A model generated the notes under the pieces. That model was not told the origin of the DNA and did no database searches. It saw only the letters and a program-made list of their open reading frames with translations. A DNA stretch of 38,271 nucleotides from Burkholderiales bacterium (lineage in GTDB: Bacteria; Pseudomonadota; Gammaproteobacteria; Burkholderiales; Casimicrobiaceae), in contig JADGRP010000127.1 of NCBI GenBank assembly GCA_017880805.1, positions 1-38,271 of the forward strand. Reading direction: 5' to 3'. Positions 8,510-16,709 of the stretch are shown one piece after another (position 1 is the stretch's first letter; every line of letters begins with the position of its first letter). Position numbers and translations under genes: made by a program.

Positions 8510-8674
8510 CATACACGGAGTGCCCGGACGGGGCGGCGCTCCCTTGGTTTACTCCTCGCCCTTCGTGCCGTCTCGCTCCGGGACCAGATATCTTTTCTCG
8601 CTCGCCAGCCTCGTGTGGCGCGCGACAGCGCCAAGTCCTTCGCGGCCACGCCGCAGTCAGGCCGCAGTTAACAA

Positions 8675-9367
8675 CTACACGGCAAGATGCGCGCGAACAT
8701 TGTCACGATCCATGTCCGCGCCCAAGCCTTTCGCGACGACTTCCCCGCGCGATAAGACGACATAATGATCGGCGAGCGATTTGGCGAAATCGTAGTATTG
8801 CTCGACCAGCAGAATCGCGATGTCGCCTGCGGCGACGAGGCTGCGGATGGCGCGCTCGATGTCCTTGATGATCGATGGCTGGATGCCTTCTGTCGGCTCG
8901 TCCAGGATCAACAGCCGCGGTCGCATGGCCAGCGCGCGTCCGATGGCAAGCTGCTGCTGTTGACCGCCTGACAGATCGCCTCCCCGGCGGTTCAGCATCT
9001 GCTTCAGCACCGGAAACATGTCGAAGATGAAGTCAGGAACCTTGGCGCCGCTTTTCTTGGAGGCCAATCCCATCTCCAGATTTTCCATCACCGACAGCCG
9101 CGGGAAGATGTCCCGACCCTGCGGCACATAGCCGATACCCAGCGCCGCGCGCGCATACGGCGGCAGATTTGCGATGCTCACCCCGTTAAAGCCGATCTTC
9201 CCCGACCGCATCGGAAGCACGCCCATCAAGCACTTGAGCAGCGTTGTCTTGCCCACGCCATTGCGGCCGAGCAGTGCGGTTAATGCTCCGGCGGGAACGT
9301 CGAAGGCGACGTCGCGCAGCGTATGGCTGCCGCCGTAGTACTGATTGAGTCCCTGCACGGCCAGCAT
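8675..9367 (-). CDS. urtE: Urea ABC transporter ATP-binding protein UrtE
   Basis: This 230-residue ABC ATPase is the LivF-type subunit of the urea importer. Visible motifs are Walker A GRNGVGKT at residues 34-41, the signature LSGGQQQQ from 132, and Walker B LLILDEP from 152 with EG following as usual. LNQYYGGSHTLRDVAFDV at the start is close to the UrtE family pattern. It pairs with UrtD to drive the UrtB-UrtC permease. It is the last gene of urtABCDE and starts two bases after the urtD stop, so translation is likely coupled. No T-rich terminator is evident downstream. Confidence 0.93.
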   Translation of the reverse strand: MLAVQGLNQYYGGSHTLRDVAFDVPAGALTALLGRNGVGKTTLLKCLMGVLPMRSGKIGFNGVSIANLPPYARAALGIGYVPQGRDIFPRLSVMENLEMGLASKKSGAKVPDFIFDMFPVLKQMLNRRGGDLSGGQQQQLAIGRALAMRPRLLILDEPTEGIQPSIIKDIERAIRSLVAAGDIAILLVEQYYDFAKSLADHYVVLSRGEVVAKGLGADMDRDNVRAHLAV

Positions 9368-9369
9368 CT

Positions 9370-10194
9370 TCAGCGCCCGAGAAACACTTCGATGACCTGC
9401 TCGTTCTGCTGGATCTGGTCCATCGTTCCTTCAGCGAGCACACCTCCTTCATGAAGCACGGTGACCTTATGCGCGATGCGCTTGACGAATGCCATATCGT
9501 GCTCGACGACGATCAGCGTGTATTTTCCGGCCAGCGAAAGAAAAAGCTCGGCGCTGCGCATCGACTCGTCGTCGGTCATGCCGGCCACCGGCTCGTCGAG
9601 AAGGAGCAGCTGCGGCTCCTGCATGAGCAGCATGCCGATTTCGAGCCATTGCTTCTGCCCATGCGACAAGAGCCCGGCCGGACGCGATGCCTCGGGCAGC
9701 AGCTTGATCGTTTCCATCGTTGCGCCGATGCGATCGCGTGCGCCGGAATCCAGCCGCGCGCGCAGCGTCGGCCAGACGCGTTTGTCGCATTTCTGCGCGA
9801 GCTCCAGATTTTCGAACACCGTGTGGTGCTCGAACACTGTGGGTTTCTGAAACTTGCGGCCGATGCCCGCGGTGGCGATTTCGGCTTCGGTAAAGCGCGT
9901 GAGATCGATCGTCTGCCCGAAAAACGCGCTGCCCGTGTCCGGCCGCGTCTTGCCGGTGATCACGTCCATCATCGTCGTTTTGCCGGCGCCGTTCGGACCG
10001 ATGACGCAGCGAAGCTCTCCGGCGTCGATCAGCAGCGACAGCGCATTGAGCGCCTTGAATCCGTCGAAGCTCACCGAGATGGCGTCGAGATAGAGGATGC
10101 CCGTGTGCGAGGTGTCGACGCCGGTCGTCAACACCCGCACGCCCGACGCCGCCCCGGCGTCATCCCAGTTCTGCCGCGCGATGATCGCGTTCAC
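9370..10194 (-). CDS. urtD: Urea ABC transporter ATP-binding protein UrtD
   Basis: This 274-residue LivG-type ABC ATPase has Walker A GPNGAGKT at residues 66-73, Walker B LLLLDEPVAGM, and the unusual signature LSHGQKQWLEIGMLL typical of UrtD. GRKFQKPTVFEHHTVFENLELA is also family-specific. About 35 residues precede the first conserved strand (LYLDAISVSFDGF), a common UrtD extension. The start codon is GTG at 10194, four bases after the urtC stop. It acts on the cytoplasmic face of the inner membrane with UrtE to power urea uptake. Confidence 0.93.
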   Translation of the reverse strand: MNAIIARQNWDDAGAASGVRVLTTGVDTSHTGILYLDAISVSFDGFKALNALSLLIDAGELRCVIGPNGAGKTTMMDVITGKTRPDTGSAFFGQTIDLTRFTEAEIATAGIGRKFQKPTVFEHHTVFENLELAQKCDKRVWPTLRARLDSGARDRIGATMETIKLLPEASRPAGLLSHGQKQWLEIGMLLMQEPQLLLLDEPVAGMTDDESMRSAELFLSLAGKYTLIVVEHDMAFVKRIAHKVTVLHEGGVLAEGTMDQIQQNEQVIEVFLGR

Positions 10195-10198
10195 TGGT

Positions 10199-11335
10199 TC
10201 ACCGGCTTTGCCGCCGTGCGGTACGCAGCAGCCCCGCGACGCCTCGCGGCAAGAATAGCGTTACCAGAATGAACAGGAGTCCCAGCAGGAACAGCCAGTA
10301 CTCGGGCAGGACCTGAGTGAACCAGCTCTTGCCCAGATTGACCAGCGCCGCGCCGAGGACCGGCCCGAAGAGCGTGCCGCGCCCGCCCACCGCGGTCCAG
10401 ATGGCGATCTCGATCGAGTTGGCGGGCGACATTTCACTTGGATTGATGATGCCGACTTGCGGCACGTATAGTGCGCCCGCGATGCCGCAGATCACCGCCG
10501 ACAGCGTCCAGATGAACAGTTTGAAATAGAGCGGGTTATAGCCCGAGAACATCACCCGCGTCTCGGCGTCGCGAATCGCCGTGAGCACGCGTCCGAGCTT
10601 CGATGTCACGATCCACCGCCCGAGCAGCAGAAAGCCGAGCAGCGTGGCGCCGGTCAGCATGAACAGCGCCATCCGTGTCTGCGGTGCGGTAACGGAAAAA
10701 CCCAGGATGCGCTTGAAGTCGGTAAAGCCGTTGTTGCCGCCGAATCCCGTATCGTTGCGGAAGAACAGCAGCATGAAGGCGTAAGTCATGGCTTGGGTGA
10801 TGATCGAGAAATACACGCCTTTGATACGCGAGCGAAAGGCGAAATAACCGAACACGAAGGCGAGCACGCCGGGCACCAGAACCACCAGCAGCGCCGCGAA
10901 CCAGAAATGGTCGGTGAAGCTCCAGTACCACGGATAAACCTTCCAATCGAGGAAGACCATGAAGTCCGGCAGGTCGCTTTGATAGACCCCGTCGTGTCCG
11001 ATCGAGCGCATCAGATACATGCCCATCGCGTAGCCGCCGAGCGCGAAGAACACGCCATGTCCAAGTGAAAGGATGCCCGTATAGCCCCAGATCAAGTCCA
11101 TCGCCAGTGCGACGATGGCGTAACACATGATCTTGCCGATCAAGGTGACGGTGTAATCGGAGAGATGGAACGCGCTGCCGGAAGGCACGACGAGATGTAG
11201 CATTGGAAATGCGACGAACAGAACCAGCGCCGCCGCGACGTAGAACAGCCAGCCTTTGGCCGGAAGCAGGCGCGCGAATCGCGGCCCGTCGCCGATGAGC
11301 ACCGGCGCGAAAGCAGCGCCGCCGAGCCCGCTCAA
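10199..11335 (-). CDS. urtC: Urea ABC transporter permease UrtC
   Basis: This 378-residue, strongly hydrophobic LivM-type permease forms the transmembrane urea path with UrtB. About ten membrane helices are visible. The conserved LSLGHGVFFALGGYAMGMYL segment appears in the first third and GGRGTLFGPVLGAALVNLGKSW near the C-terminus. The start is taken as a TTG at 11335, since an in-frame stop lies seven codons upstream and no ATG occurs before the first helix; a GTG about eleven codons further in is an alternative. The gene begins 48 bases after urtB ends. Confidence 0.9.
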   Translation of the reverse strand: MSGLGGAAFAPVLIGDGPRFARLLPAKGWLFYVAAALVLFVAFPMLHLVVPSGSAFHLSDYTVTLIGKIMCYAIVALAMDLIWGYTGILSLGHGVFFALGGYAMGMYLMRSIGHDGVYQSDLPDFMVFLDWKVYPWYWSFTDHFWFAALLVVLVPGVLAFVFGYFAFRSRIKGVYFSIITQAMTYAFMLLFFRNDTGFGGNNGFTDFKRILGFSVTAPQTRMALFMLTGATLLGFLLLGRWIVTSKLGRVLTAIRDAETRVMFSGYNPLYFKLFIWTLSAVICGIAGALYVPQVGIINPSEMSPANSIEIAIWTAVGGRGTLFGPVLGAALVNLGKSWFTQVLPEYWLFLLGLLFILVTLFLPRGVAGLLRTARRQSR

Positions 11336-11383
11336 GCTGAGACTCTCAAGGCGTTACCGTCCGGCCGCGGAAAAAGCAGCATG

Positions 11384-12988
11384 TCACGTCTCGGCCATTC
11401 TGCCCTTGAGCGCGAACAGCCCCTGCGGACGCTTCTGGATGAACACGATGATGAAGACCAGCACCACGATCTTGGCAAGCACCGCGCCCGACCACGCTTC
11501 GAGGAACTTGTTGAAGATGCCGAGACCCATCGCCGCGTAGACCGTTCCGGCGAGCTGACCGACGCCGCCGAGCACGACGACCATGAACGAATCGACGATA
11601 TAGCTCTGGCCCAAGTCGGGGCCGACGTTGCCGATCTGCGACAGCGCACAGCCGGAGAGTCCCGCAATCCCCGATCCCAGCCCGAAGGCCCAGGTGTCGA
11701 CGCGGCGCGTCGGCACGCCGGTGCAGCTCGCCATCGCGCGGTTCTGAGTCACCGCGCGCACGAACAGGCCCAGCCGCGTTCGCGTCAGCAGCAGCCACAT
11801 CATCGCGAGCACGAGGGCTGCGAAGATGATGATTCCAATGCGGCTCCACGGAAGGACCACGCCGGTAATCGCCTCGATCCCGCCCGACATCCACGAAGGA
11901 TTCTCGACCTGGACGTTCTGCGCGCCAAAGATCGTGCGTACCGACTGCATCAGGATCAGGCTGATGCCCCAGGTGGCGAGGAGCGTCTCCAGCGGCCGGC
12001 CATAGAGAAAACGAATGACACTGCGTTCGAGCGCCATGCCGACCAGGCCGGAGGCGACAAACGCCGCCGGCACCGCCGCGATCAGATAGGCGTCGAATAG
12101 TGCGGGAAAGTGGGAACGAAAGGCGTTTTGCACGACGTATGTGGTGTACGCGCCGATCATGATCAGCTCACCGTGCGCCATGTTGATCACACCCATCAGT
12201 CCATAGGTGATCGCCAGCCCGAGCGCGGCGAGCAGCAGAATGCTGCCGAGCGAGATGCCGCTGAATACCCGCCCGACCATTTCCCCCATGGAAAGCCTGC
12301 CCTGAACCGAGTGCAGAGATTTTTCGGCCTCGGCGCGAACGTCGGCGTCGGGCTCGGTGAAGTTGCCGTCTTTCTGCTCGAGCACGCCCAGCAACAGTGT
12401 CTTGGTGCTCGAATTGTTGCTTTCGGCGAGTGCGCGTATGGCCGCCAGTCGAGTGTTCTTGTCCGTGCTCGTCAACTGGATCGAAGCCTGCGTCAACAAA
12501 AGCAGATTCTTGATCTCGCCATCGGATTCTTTGGCCAGAGCGGTGCCGATGACCGGCAGCAAATCCTCATCAGCGCCGGTCTGCAGTTCCTTTGCCGCGG
12601 CCAGGCGGACGGCGCGCTCCGGCGCAGTGAGCTTCAATGCAGCGATCGCGGTGCGGAGATCTTTGCGAATCCGGTTGTTGATGATAACGTCGTCGCGATT
12701 TTCCGGAAGCGGCGCGATCGCCTTCCCGGTCACCAGGTCCGTCGCCGTGTCGCCTTTGACCAGCAGGATCTGCGCGTCACCAACCGTTTGCACCTCGCCG
12801 TCGAGCAAGGCCTGCAGCAGCGGCAGCGACGCGATGTCGCCGCTCGCGGCGGCAATGCTGATCGCTTTTGCTTTGGCGTCGTTGTCGCCCAGAGCCAGGT
12901 CGCGCAGCGTGTCGGGCGTGAGTGCACAGACCGACCACGCCATCGCACTGAGGGCAAACGCGGCGAAACAGCGCAGAATCGCGACCAA
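11384..12988 (-). CDS. urtB: Urea ABC transporter permease UrtB
   Basis: This LivH-type permease is about 534 residues from the start chosen here. A signal-like N-terminus is followed by a soluble, helical region of about 230 residues (TPDTLRDLALGDNDAKAKAI onward, HEAT-like in character). A permease half of about 290 residues then carries GLMGVINMAHGELIMIGAYTTY and VVLGGVGQLAGTVYAAMGLG. The long N-terminal domain is typical of UrtB and separates it from LivH. I chose TTG at 12988 because AAGGTG precedes it and because a GTG start at 13039 would sit inside a strong hairpin (13017-13057). The gene follows urtA by about 84 bases. Confidence 0.88.
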   Translation of the reverse strand: MVAILRCFAAFALSAMAWSVCALTPDTLRDLALGDNDAKAKAISIAAASGDIASLPLLQALLDGEVQTVGDAQILLVKGDTATDLVTGKAIAPLPENRDDVIINNRIRKDLRTAIAALKLTAPERAVRLAAAKELQTGADEDLLPVIGTALAKESDGEIKNLLLLTQASIQLTSTDKNTRLAAIRALAESNNSSTKTLLLGVLEQKDGNFTEPDADVRAEAEKSLHSVQGRLSMGEMVGRVFSGISLGSILLLAALGLAITYGLMGVINMAHGELIMIGAYTTYVVQNAFRSHFPALFDAYLIAAVPAAFVASGLVGMALERSVIRFLYGRPLETLLATWGISLILMQSVRTIFGAQNVQVENPSWMSGGIEAITGVVLPWSRIGIIIFAALVLAMMWLLLTRTRLGLFVRAVTQNRAMASCTGVPTRRVDTWAFGLGSGIAGLSGCALSQIGNVGPDLGQSYIVDSFMVVVLGGVGQLAGTVYAAMGLGIFNKFLEAWSGAVLAKIVVLVFIIVFIQKRPQGLFALKGRMAET

Positions 12989-13016
12989 GTTACACCTTCG
13001 AGCTTCGTGAAAATGC

Positions 13017-13057
13017 AAACGGCGGCAGCGGGTGATCACAATCCGCCGCCGCCGCTT
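13017..13057 (-). promoter_or_regulatory. Strong hairpin between urtA and urtB
   Basis: On the transcribed strand, 13057-13043 can pair with 13031-13017 to give a 15-pair stem with two G-T wobbles and an 11-base loop, starting 16 bases after the urtA stop. Stems in this position in binding-protein operons often protect the upstream mRNA or attenuate transcription, which raises binding protein over permease. That role is inferred here. Confidence 0.6.
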
Positions 13058-13072
13058 TGTTGCGCTGTTGGC

Positions 13073-14341
13073 TTACTTCTTTTCGGGCTCGTCCTTCTTG
13101 CCCTTGTCTTCCGGAATGTACGGGCTCCACGGCGTCGCCTTGATCGGGCCCGCCGTCTTCCAGACGACGTTGAACTGGCCGTTGGCCTGCACTTCGCCGA
13201 TGAACACGGGTTTGTGCAGGTGGTGGTTCTTTTCGTCCATCTTGATCGTGAAGCCGTCGGGCGCCTTGAACGACTGTCCACCCATGGCGGCAATCACCTT
13301 GTCGACATCGGTCGACTTGGCCTTTTCGACCGCCTGCTTCCACATGTTGATGCCAACGTACGCCGCTTCCATCGGGTCGTTGGTCAACGGCTTGTCGGCG
13401 CCTGCCAGATTCATTTTCTTGGCGTACGCCGCCCATTTCTTCTTGAACTCATCGTTGGCAGGATTCTTGAGCGACATGAAGTAATTCCACGCCGCGAGGT
13501 GGCCGACCAGCGGCTTGGTGTCGACGCCGCGCAGCTCCTCTTCACCCACCGAAAATGCGACGACGGGAACGTCGGTCGCCTTCAGGCCTTGATTGCCCAG
13601 CTCCTTGTAGAAGGGCACGTTGGAGTCGCCGTTGATGGTCGATACGACGGCTGTCTTGCCACCGGCGGCGTACTTTTTGATGTCTGCAACGATGGTCTGA
13701 TAGTCCGAATGACCGAACGGCGTGTACTTCTCGTCGATGTCCTTGTCTGCCACACCCTTGCTGTGCAGGAACGCACGCAGGATCTTGTTGGTGGTACGCG
13801 GATACACGTAGTCGGTCCCGAGCAGCACCCAGCGCTTCGCGCCGCCGCCTTCCTTGCTCATCAGATACTCGACGGCGGGAATGGCCTGCTGATTGGGCGC
13901 GGCGCCGGTATAGAACACGTTCTTGGAAAGCTCTTCGCCTTCGTACTGAACCGGGTAGAACAGGAGACCGTTCAGCTCCTCGAACACCGGCAACACGGAC
14001 TTTCGCGACACCGAGGTCCAGCAGCCGAAGACCACCGCAACCTTGTCCTGGGTCAGGAGTTGACGCGCTTTCTCCGCGAACAAGGGCCAGTTCGAAGCGG
14101 GATCGACGACGACCGGCTCCAGCTTCTTGCCCATCACGCCGCCCTTGGCGTTGATCTCGTCGATCGCCATCAGCGTGACGTCCTTGAGCACCGTTTCACT
14201 GATCGCCATCGTTCCGGACAGCGAATGCAAAACGCCGACCTTGATCGTGTCCGCGGCGAACGCCGGCAGGGAGCCCGCCATTCCAGCGGCCGCGAGCGAC
14301 GCAGAAATCGCCAGTCGTTTGAGAAAATTTCTTCGTTGCAT
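13073..14341 (-). CDS. urtA: Urea ABC transporter substrate-binding protein UrtA
   Basis: This 422-residue periplasmic urea-binding protein starts at the ATG at 14341 (an in-frame ATG 16 codons upstream lacks support). The N-terminus MQRRNFLKRLAISASLAAAG is a twin-arginine signal: RRNFLK followed by a weakly hydrophobic stretch and a cut near AFA-ADTIK. Export folded through the Tat system is therefore likely. The mature part reads TIKVGVLHSLSGTMAISE and contains VVFGCWTSVSRKSVLPVFEE and FYPVQYEGEE, closely resembling UrtA and the amide-binding FmdD/AmiC group. It is the first urt gene and has a sigma-54 type promoter about 90 bases upstream. The C-terminus is rich in Lys, Glu and Asp. Confidence 0.94.
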   Translation of the reverse strand: MQRRNFLKRLAISASLAAAGMAGSLPAFAADTIKVGVLHSLSGTMAISETVLKDVTLMAIDEINAKGGVMGKKLEPVVVDPASNWPLFAEKARQLLTQDKVAVVFGCWTSVSRKSVLPVFEELNGLLFYPVQYEGEELSKNVFYTGAAPNQQAIPAVEYLMSKEGGGAKRWVLLGTDYVYPRTTNKILRAFLHSKGVADKDIDEKYTPFGHSDYQTIVADIKKYAAGGKTAVVSTINGDSNVPFYKELGNQGLKATDVPVVAFSVGEEELRGVDTKPLVGHLAAWNYFMSLKNPANDEFKKKWAAYAKKMNLAGADKPLTNDPMEAAYVGINMWKQAVEKAKSTDVDKVIAAMGGQSFKAPDGFTIKMDEKNHHLHKPVFIGEVQANGQFNVVWKTAGPIKATPWSPYIPEDKGKKDEPEKK

Positions 14342-14442
14342 GGTTGACCCCGTATCGAATGGTTGACGAACGCACATCTGGACGGCCACACTCTTGTATT
14401 GGCGCGGTATGGATGCACCGGCGCACCGTCACGTTGTTGCTT

Positions 14443-14458
14443 CGCACAATCCATGCCA
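14443..14458 (-). promoter_or_regulatory. Sigma-54 (-24/-12) promoter of the urt operon
   Basis: Read on the - strand, the motif is TGGCATGGATTGTGCG. It keeps the invariant GG and GC twelve bases apart and matches the RpoN consensus at most other positions. The start would be near 14432, giving a leader of about 90 bases to the urtA ATG. Urea importers are often under NtrC and sigma-54 control, so the position makes sense. Confidence 0.6.
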
Positions 14459-14555
14459 TGCGTCAGCATGATCGCTAAGAGTCTGTTTTAATTCAGGATG
14501 GATTGGCACTCACCGCCGAGCACGGTCGCGATGGCAGCCGCCGACGAATGCACAC

Positions 14556-14600
14556 GTTCCAAAGCGGTGCGTCGAGAATGGCGTCGCACTGGTTTGGAAC
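14556..14600. repeat. 16-base imperfect inverted repeat upstream of the urt promoter
   Basis: GTTCCAAAGCGGTGCG (14556-14571) and CGCACTGGTTTGGAAC (14585-14600) are inverted copies matching at 14 of 16 positions, separated by 13 bases. The centre is about 146 bases upstream of the predicted sigma-54 start. It could be an activator site or a transcribed hairpin at the 3' end of the ure mRNA. There is no T-run to make it a standard terminator. Confidence 0.55.
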
Positions 14601-14657
14601 AATTTGGTGCGTGCGTGACCCCAGGCGCGTCCGCGCGGGCCGCACGACACTAGATGT

Positions 14658-15308
14658 CTAGCGCGAAACAGCGGTGCTGGCGTCCAGCGGCGACGCCAGC
14701 GCGATCATGCCGCGCTCGACCACAAAGCGAACGACTGCATCGGCGCCCGCGCCGGTCTTGAGATTGGTAAACACGAACGGCCGCACCCCGCGCATCCGTT
14801 TCGCGTCGCGCGCCATGACCTCCAGCGACGCGCCCACCATCGGCGCCAGGTCGATCTTGTTAATGACGAGGAGATCGGACTTGGTAATACCGGGGCCGCC
14901 CTTGCGCGGAATCTTGTCGCCCGCGGCAACATCGATCACGTACAAGGTCAGGTCGGACAGTTCCGGCGAGAACGTCGCGGCGAGATTGTCGCCGCCGCTT
15001 TCGACGAACACGATGTCGAGATTGCCGAAGCGCTGGGCAAGGCGGTCAACGGCTTCGAGATTGATCGATGCGTCCTCGCGGATCGCCGTATGCGGACAGC
15101 CGCCGGTCTCCACGCCGATGATGCGCTCCGGCGGCAGCGCCTCGTTGTCGACCAGAAACCGGGCGTCCTCTTCCGTGTAGATGTCGTTGGTGACCACCGC
15201 GATCTCGCAGCGATCGCGCAGCGCAAGACAAAGCGCGAGCGTCAACGCGGTTTTGCCCGACCCAACGGGACCTCCGATGCCCACGCGTAACGGTTGCGAT
15301 ATCGTCAC
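14658..15308 (-). CDS. ureG: Urease accessory GTPase UreG
   Basis: This 216-residue SIMIBI-class GTPase couples GTP hydrolysis to nickel delivery to apo-urease with UreD, UreE and UreF. The P-loop GPVGSGKT is at residues 13-20, the nickel-binding Cys-Pro-His at 71-73 ([11 protein letters not shown]), and [15 protein letters not shown] and the base-recognition NKID further on. Length and motifs are complete. The start is GTG at 15308, eight bases after AGGAAAG. It is the last ure gene and is separated from ureF by 177 bases that contain a REP-like element. Confidence 0.96.
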   Translation of the reverse strand: MTISQPLRVGIGGPVGSGKTALTLALCLALRDRCEIAVVTNDIYTEEDARFLVDNEALPPERIIGVETGGCPHTAIREDASINLEAVDRLAQRFGNLDIVFVESGGDNLAATFSPELSDLTLYVIDVAAGDKIPRKGGPGITKSDLLVINKIDLAPMVGASLEVMARDAKRMRGVRPFVFTNLKTGAGADAVVRFVVERGMIALASPLDASTAVSR

Positions 15309-15355
15309 GGTTTTCTTTCCTAATTCCCTAAACGGGCGACAGCTTCCACAAGATT

Positions 15356-15447
15356 ATCGTCATCCCCGCGAAAGCGGGGATCCATTTTGCGACCGTCAAG
15401 AACCAATGGATTCCCGCTCAGTTACCAAAATGAGCGGGAATGACGAT
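15356..15447. repeat. REP-type palindromic doublet between ureF and ureG
   Basis: This 92-base element is bounded by inverted ends ATCGTCATCCCCGC and GCGGGAATGACGAT. It contains two perfect stems: ATCCCCGC-GAAA-GCGGGGAT (15362-15381) and ATTCCCGCTCA (15410-15420) with TGAGCGGGAAT (15431-15441). GTCATTCCCGC-type palindromes are widespread extragenic repeats in proteobacteria, many mobilised by RAYT transposases. No transposase is present here. Confidence 0.75.
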
Positions 15448-15485
15448 GAGGGATTTCTCGCCGTCACGCACAATCGCAATGGTCA

Positions 15486-16211
15486 TTAGGAGCGGAAAAG
15501 CCGCGTGTACTGACACTCGTGACGCGCGCTTGCCAGGGCGAGGCCCGGCGCAAAGCTCGTCACGTCATCGTCGAGCGTCGCCCGTGCGCCGACGGCCACG
15601 CCAGGGATACGCTCGCCCAAAGTCTTCAGCAGCCGCTGCCCCGCGACCTGGCCCAGCGGAACGCATTTGATCGCCGCTGCCACCTGCGCCTCGAGCCATG
15701 ACCAGACGTACGCGATGAGCGCCGCGTCGCTGCCGATGCCGTAGCCGCGCGCGGAAAGCGCAAAGGCCGCAGGCAGCGACAGTGCCGGCCATTGCGCAAG
15801 GTGCTCGGTCGTTTCTTCGTCGAGGATCTCCAGCGCAGTCGCAAGCTTGATCAGCGCCGCGCCCATTTGTTCGGTCTCGGCGCGAAGCTCCGCTGTTTCC
15901 CGTGACGCGCAGAACCACGTGTTCCATCGGGCGAACTCCCGCCAATCGCGGCGCTCGCTTGCGTTCAGCAACCTCCACGCCACGGCGGCTTCGCCGGGCG
16001 CCACGACCAGATCGAGCAGGTCGCCGATCCAGGTCGCTGCCGTTGCCGCATCGCGCACGGTGCCCGCGTCGGCCGCCCACTCCAGTCCCTGCGAATAACT
16101 GTAGGCCCCGATCGGCAACGCCGGACTCGCAAGCTGCAGAAGCCTGACCAGCGCAATGCCAGGATCGATCGCCAATGTGTCTTGCACGAGATCTTGCATC
16201 ATGTCTTTCAT
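15486..16211 (-). CDS. ureF: Urease accessory protein UreF
   Basis: This 241-residue all-helical protein joins UreD and UreG in the urease activation complex and helps gate GTP hydrolysis. The family signature SPALPIGAYSYSQGLEWA lies near residues 26-43. The ATG at 16211 overlaps the ureE stop as ATGA, which decides the start. The open frame continues upstream for 112 more residues antisense to nothing recognisable in UreF, and is rejected. An ATG four codons in (MQDLVQ) is an alternative. Translational coupling to ureE is likely. Confidence 0.93.
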   Translation of the reverse strand: MKDMMQDLVQDTLAIDPGIALVRLLQLASPALPIGAYSYSQGLEWAADAGTVRDAATAATWIGDLLDLVVAPGEAAVAWRLLNASERRDWREFARWNTWFCASRETAELRAETEQMGAALIKLATALEILDEETTEHLAQWPALSLPAAFALSARGYGIGSDAALIAYVWSWLEAQVAAAIKCVPLGQVAGQRLLKTLGERIPGVAVGARATLDDDVTSFAPGLALASARHECQYTRLFRS

Positions 16212-16708
16212 GAGTGCTTTCGCGGGCGCAGCGCAAAATCGTGTATCACGCCCGCATGCTTGGCCTCGCCGGAATGCTGATGATGGCCCGCGGCATACGC
16301 GCCGGGCTCGGGCTCGAAGGGCGCAGCCAACGCCGAGGCTTCGACGCCGAGGCCGACGAGCATCTCCGCCAGGACGTGATCGGCGGCGAAGCGAAGCCAG
16401 CCGTCGCCGATTTGGATCGGCGTGTGGCGATTGCCTAGATGGTAAGCCGCTCTTGCCAGCGACTCCGCGTCGCCTGCGCGCACCTCCATCAGATTTTCCG
16501 CGGCGCTCTCCACGCGCACGATTCGTCCGTCGTCCGCCTCGAGGCAATTGCCGCCGCGCAGGATGGTTCCGCGCTCCAGAAAAAGGCCTACTTCCTCGCC
16601 GCTGACGAGTGTCGTACGCAAGCGGCTCTTGCAGCGCTGCTCGAACGGAAGCGTCAGGGTGTCGTCGGCCTGGGCCAAAGACGATGCAAGCTTGCGCACG
16701 ATCATCAT
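16208..16708 (-). CDS. ureE: Urease accessory nickel chaperone UreE
   Basis: This 166-residue nickel chaperone delivers Ni(II) to the urease activation complex. The N-terminal peptide-binding domain (about 1-70) holds LPFEQRCKSRLRTTLVSGEEVGL, and the metal-binding domain holds AYHLGNRHTPIQI with the interface histidine. The C-terminus is a moderate His-rich tail (GHHQHSGEAKHAGVIHDF), suggesting extra metal storage. It starts one base after the ureC stop and ends overlapping ureF by four bases. All of this fits a tightly packed ureC-E-F segment. Confidence 0.94.
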   Translation of the reverse strand: MMIVRKLASSLAQADDTLTLPFEQRCKSRLRTTLVSGEEVGLFLERGTILRGGNCLEADDGRIVRVESAAENLMEVRAGDAESLARAAYHLGNRHTPIQIGDGWLRFAADHVLAEMLVGLGVEASALAAPFEPEPGAYAAGHHQHSGEAKHAGVIHDFALRPRKHS

Positions 16709-16709
16709 G

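Larger units (their letters stand above)
8358..8674. other. Intergenic region between the convergent efflux and urt operons
   Basis: These 317 bases lie between two operons that point at each other. I see a weak stem without a T-run (GCAGCG at 8364-8369 with CGCTGC at 8385-8390), a 13-base palindrome at 8407-8419, and a sigma-54 type promoter at 8494-8509. A hairpin follows next to its expected start (8517-8524 with 8535-8542). Open frames here show no recognisable protein, so a small RNA is as likely as a small protein. Confidence 0.5.
14342..14657. other. Intergenic region between ureG and urtA
   Basis: These 316 bases hold the control region of the urt operon: a sigma-54 type site at 14443-14458 and a long imperfect inverted repeat at 14556-14600. 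ATGGTTGAC is repeated at a 19-base period just before urtA. No terminator with a T-run is visible after ureG, so read-through from the ure operon into urt is possible. No reading frame here looks like a gene. Confidence 0.5.

Noticed and set aside
8409-8765. 118-codon + strand frame downstream of the orphan sigma-54 site
   Set aside because: It is Ser-, Arg- and Pro-rich, has no ribosome site, begins before the promoter and runs into urtE in antisense. A short GTG start at 8520 in the same frame is not convincing either.
12110-14347. 745-codon open frame on the + strand
   Set aside because: It is the complement of urtB and urtA, both of which are unmistakable; the product has no recognisable domain.
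14556-14571. NtrC binding site in the urt upstream region
   Set aside because: GCAC and GGTGC half-sites are present but none has the spacing of a known NtrC site.
16212-16547. N-terminal extension of ureF by 112 codons
   Set aside because: It lies antisense-free but inside ureE in another frame, is Arg-rich, and is absent from the UreF family; the ATGA overlap with ureE gives the better start.
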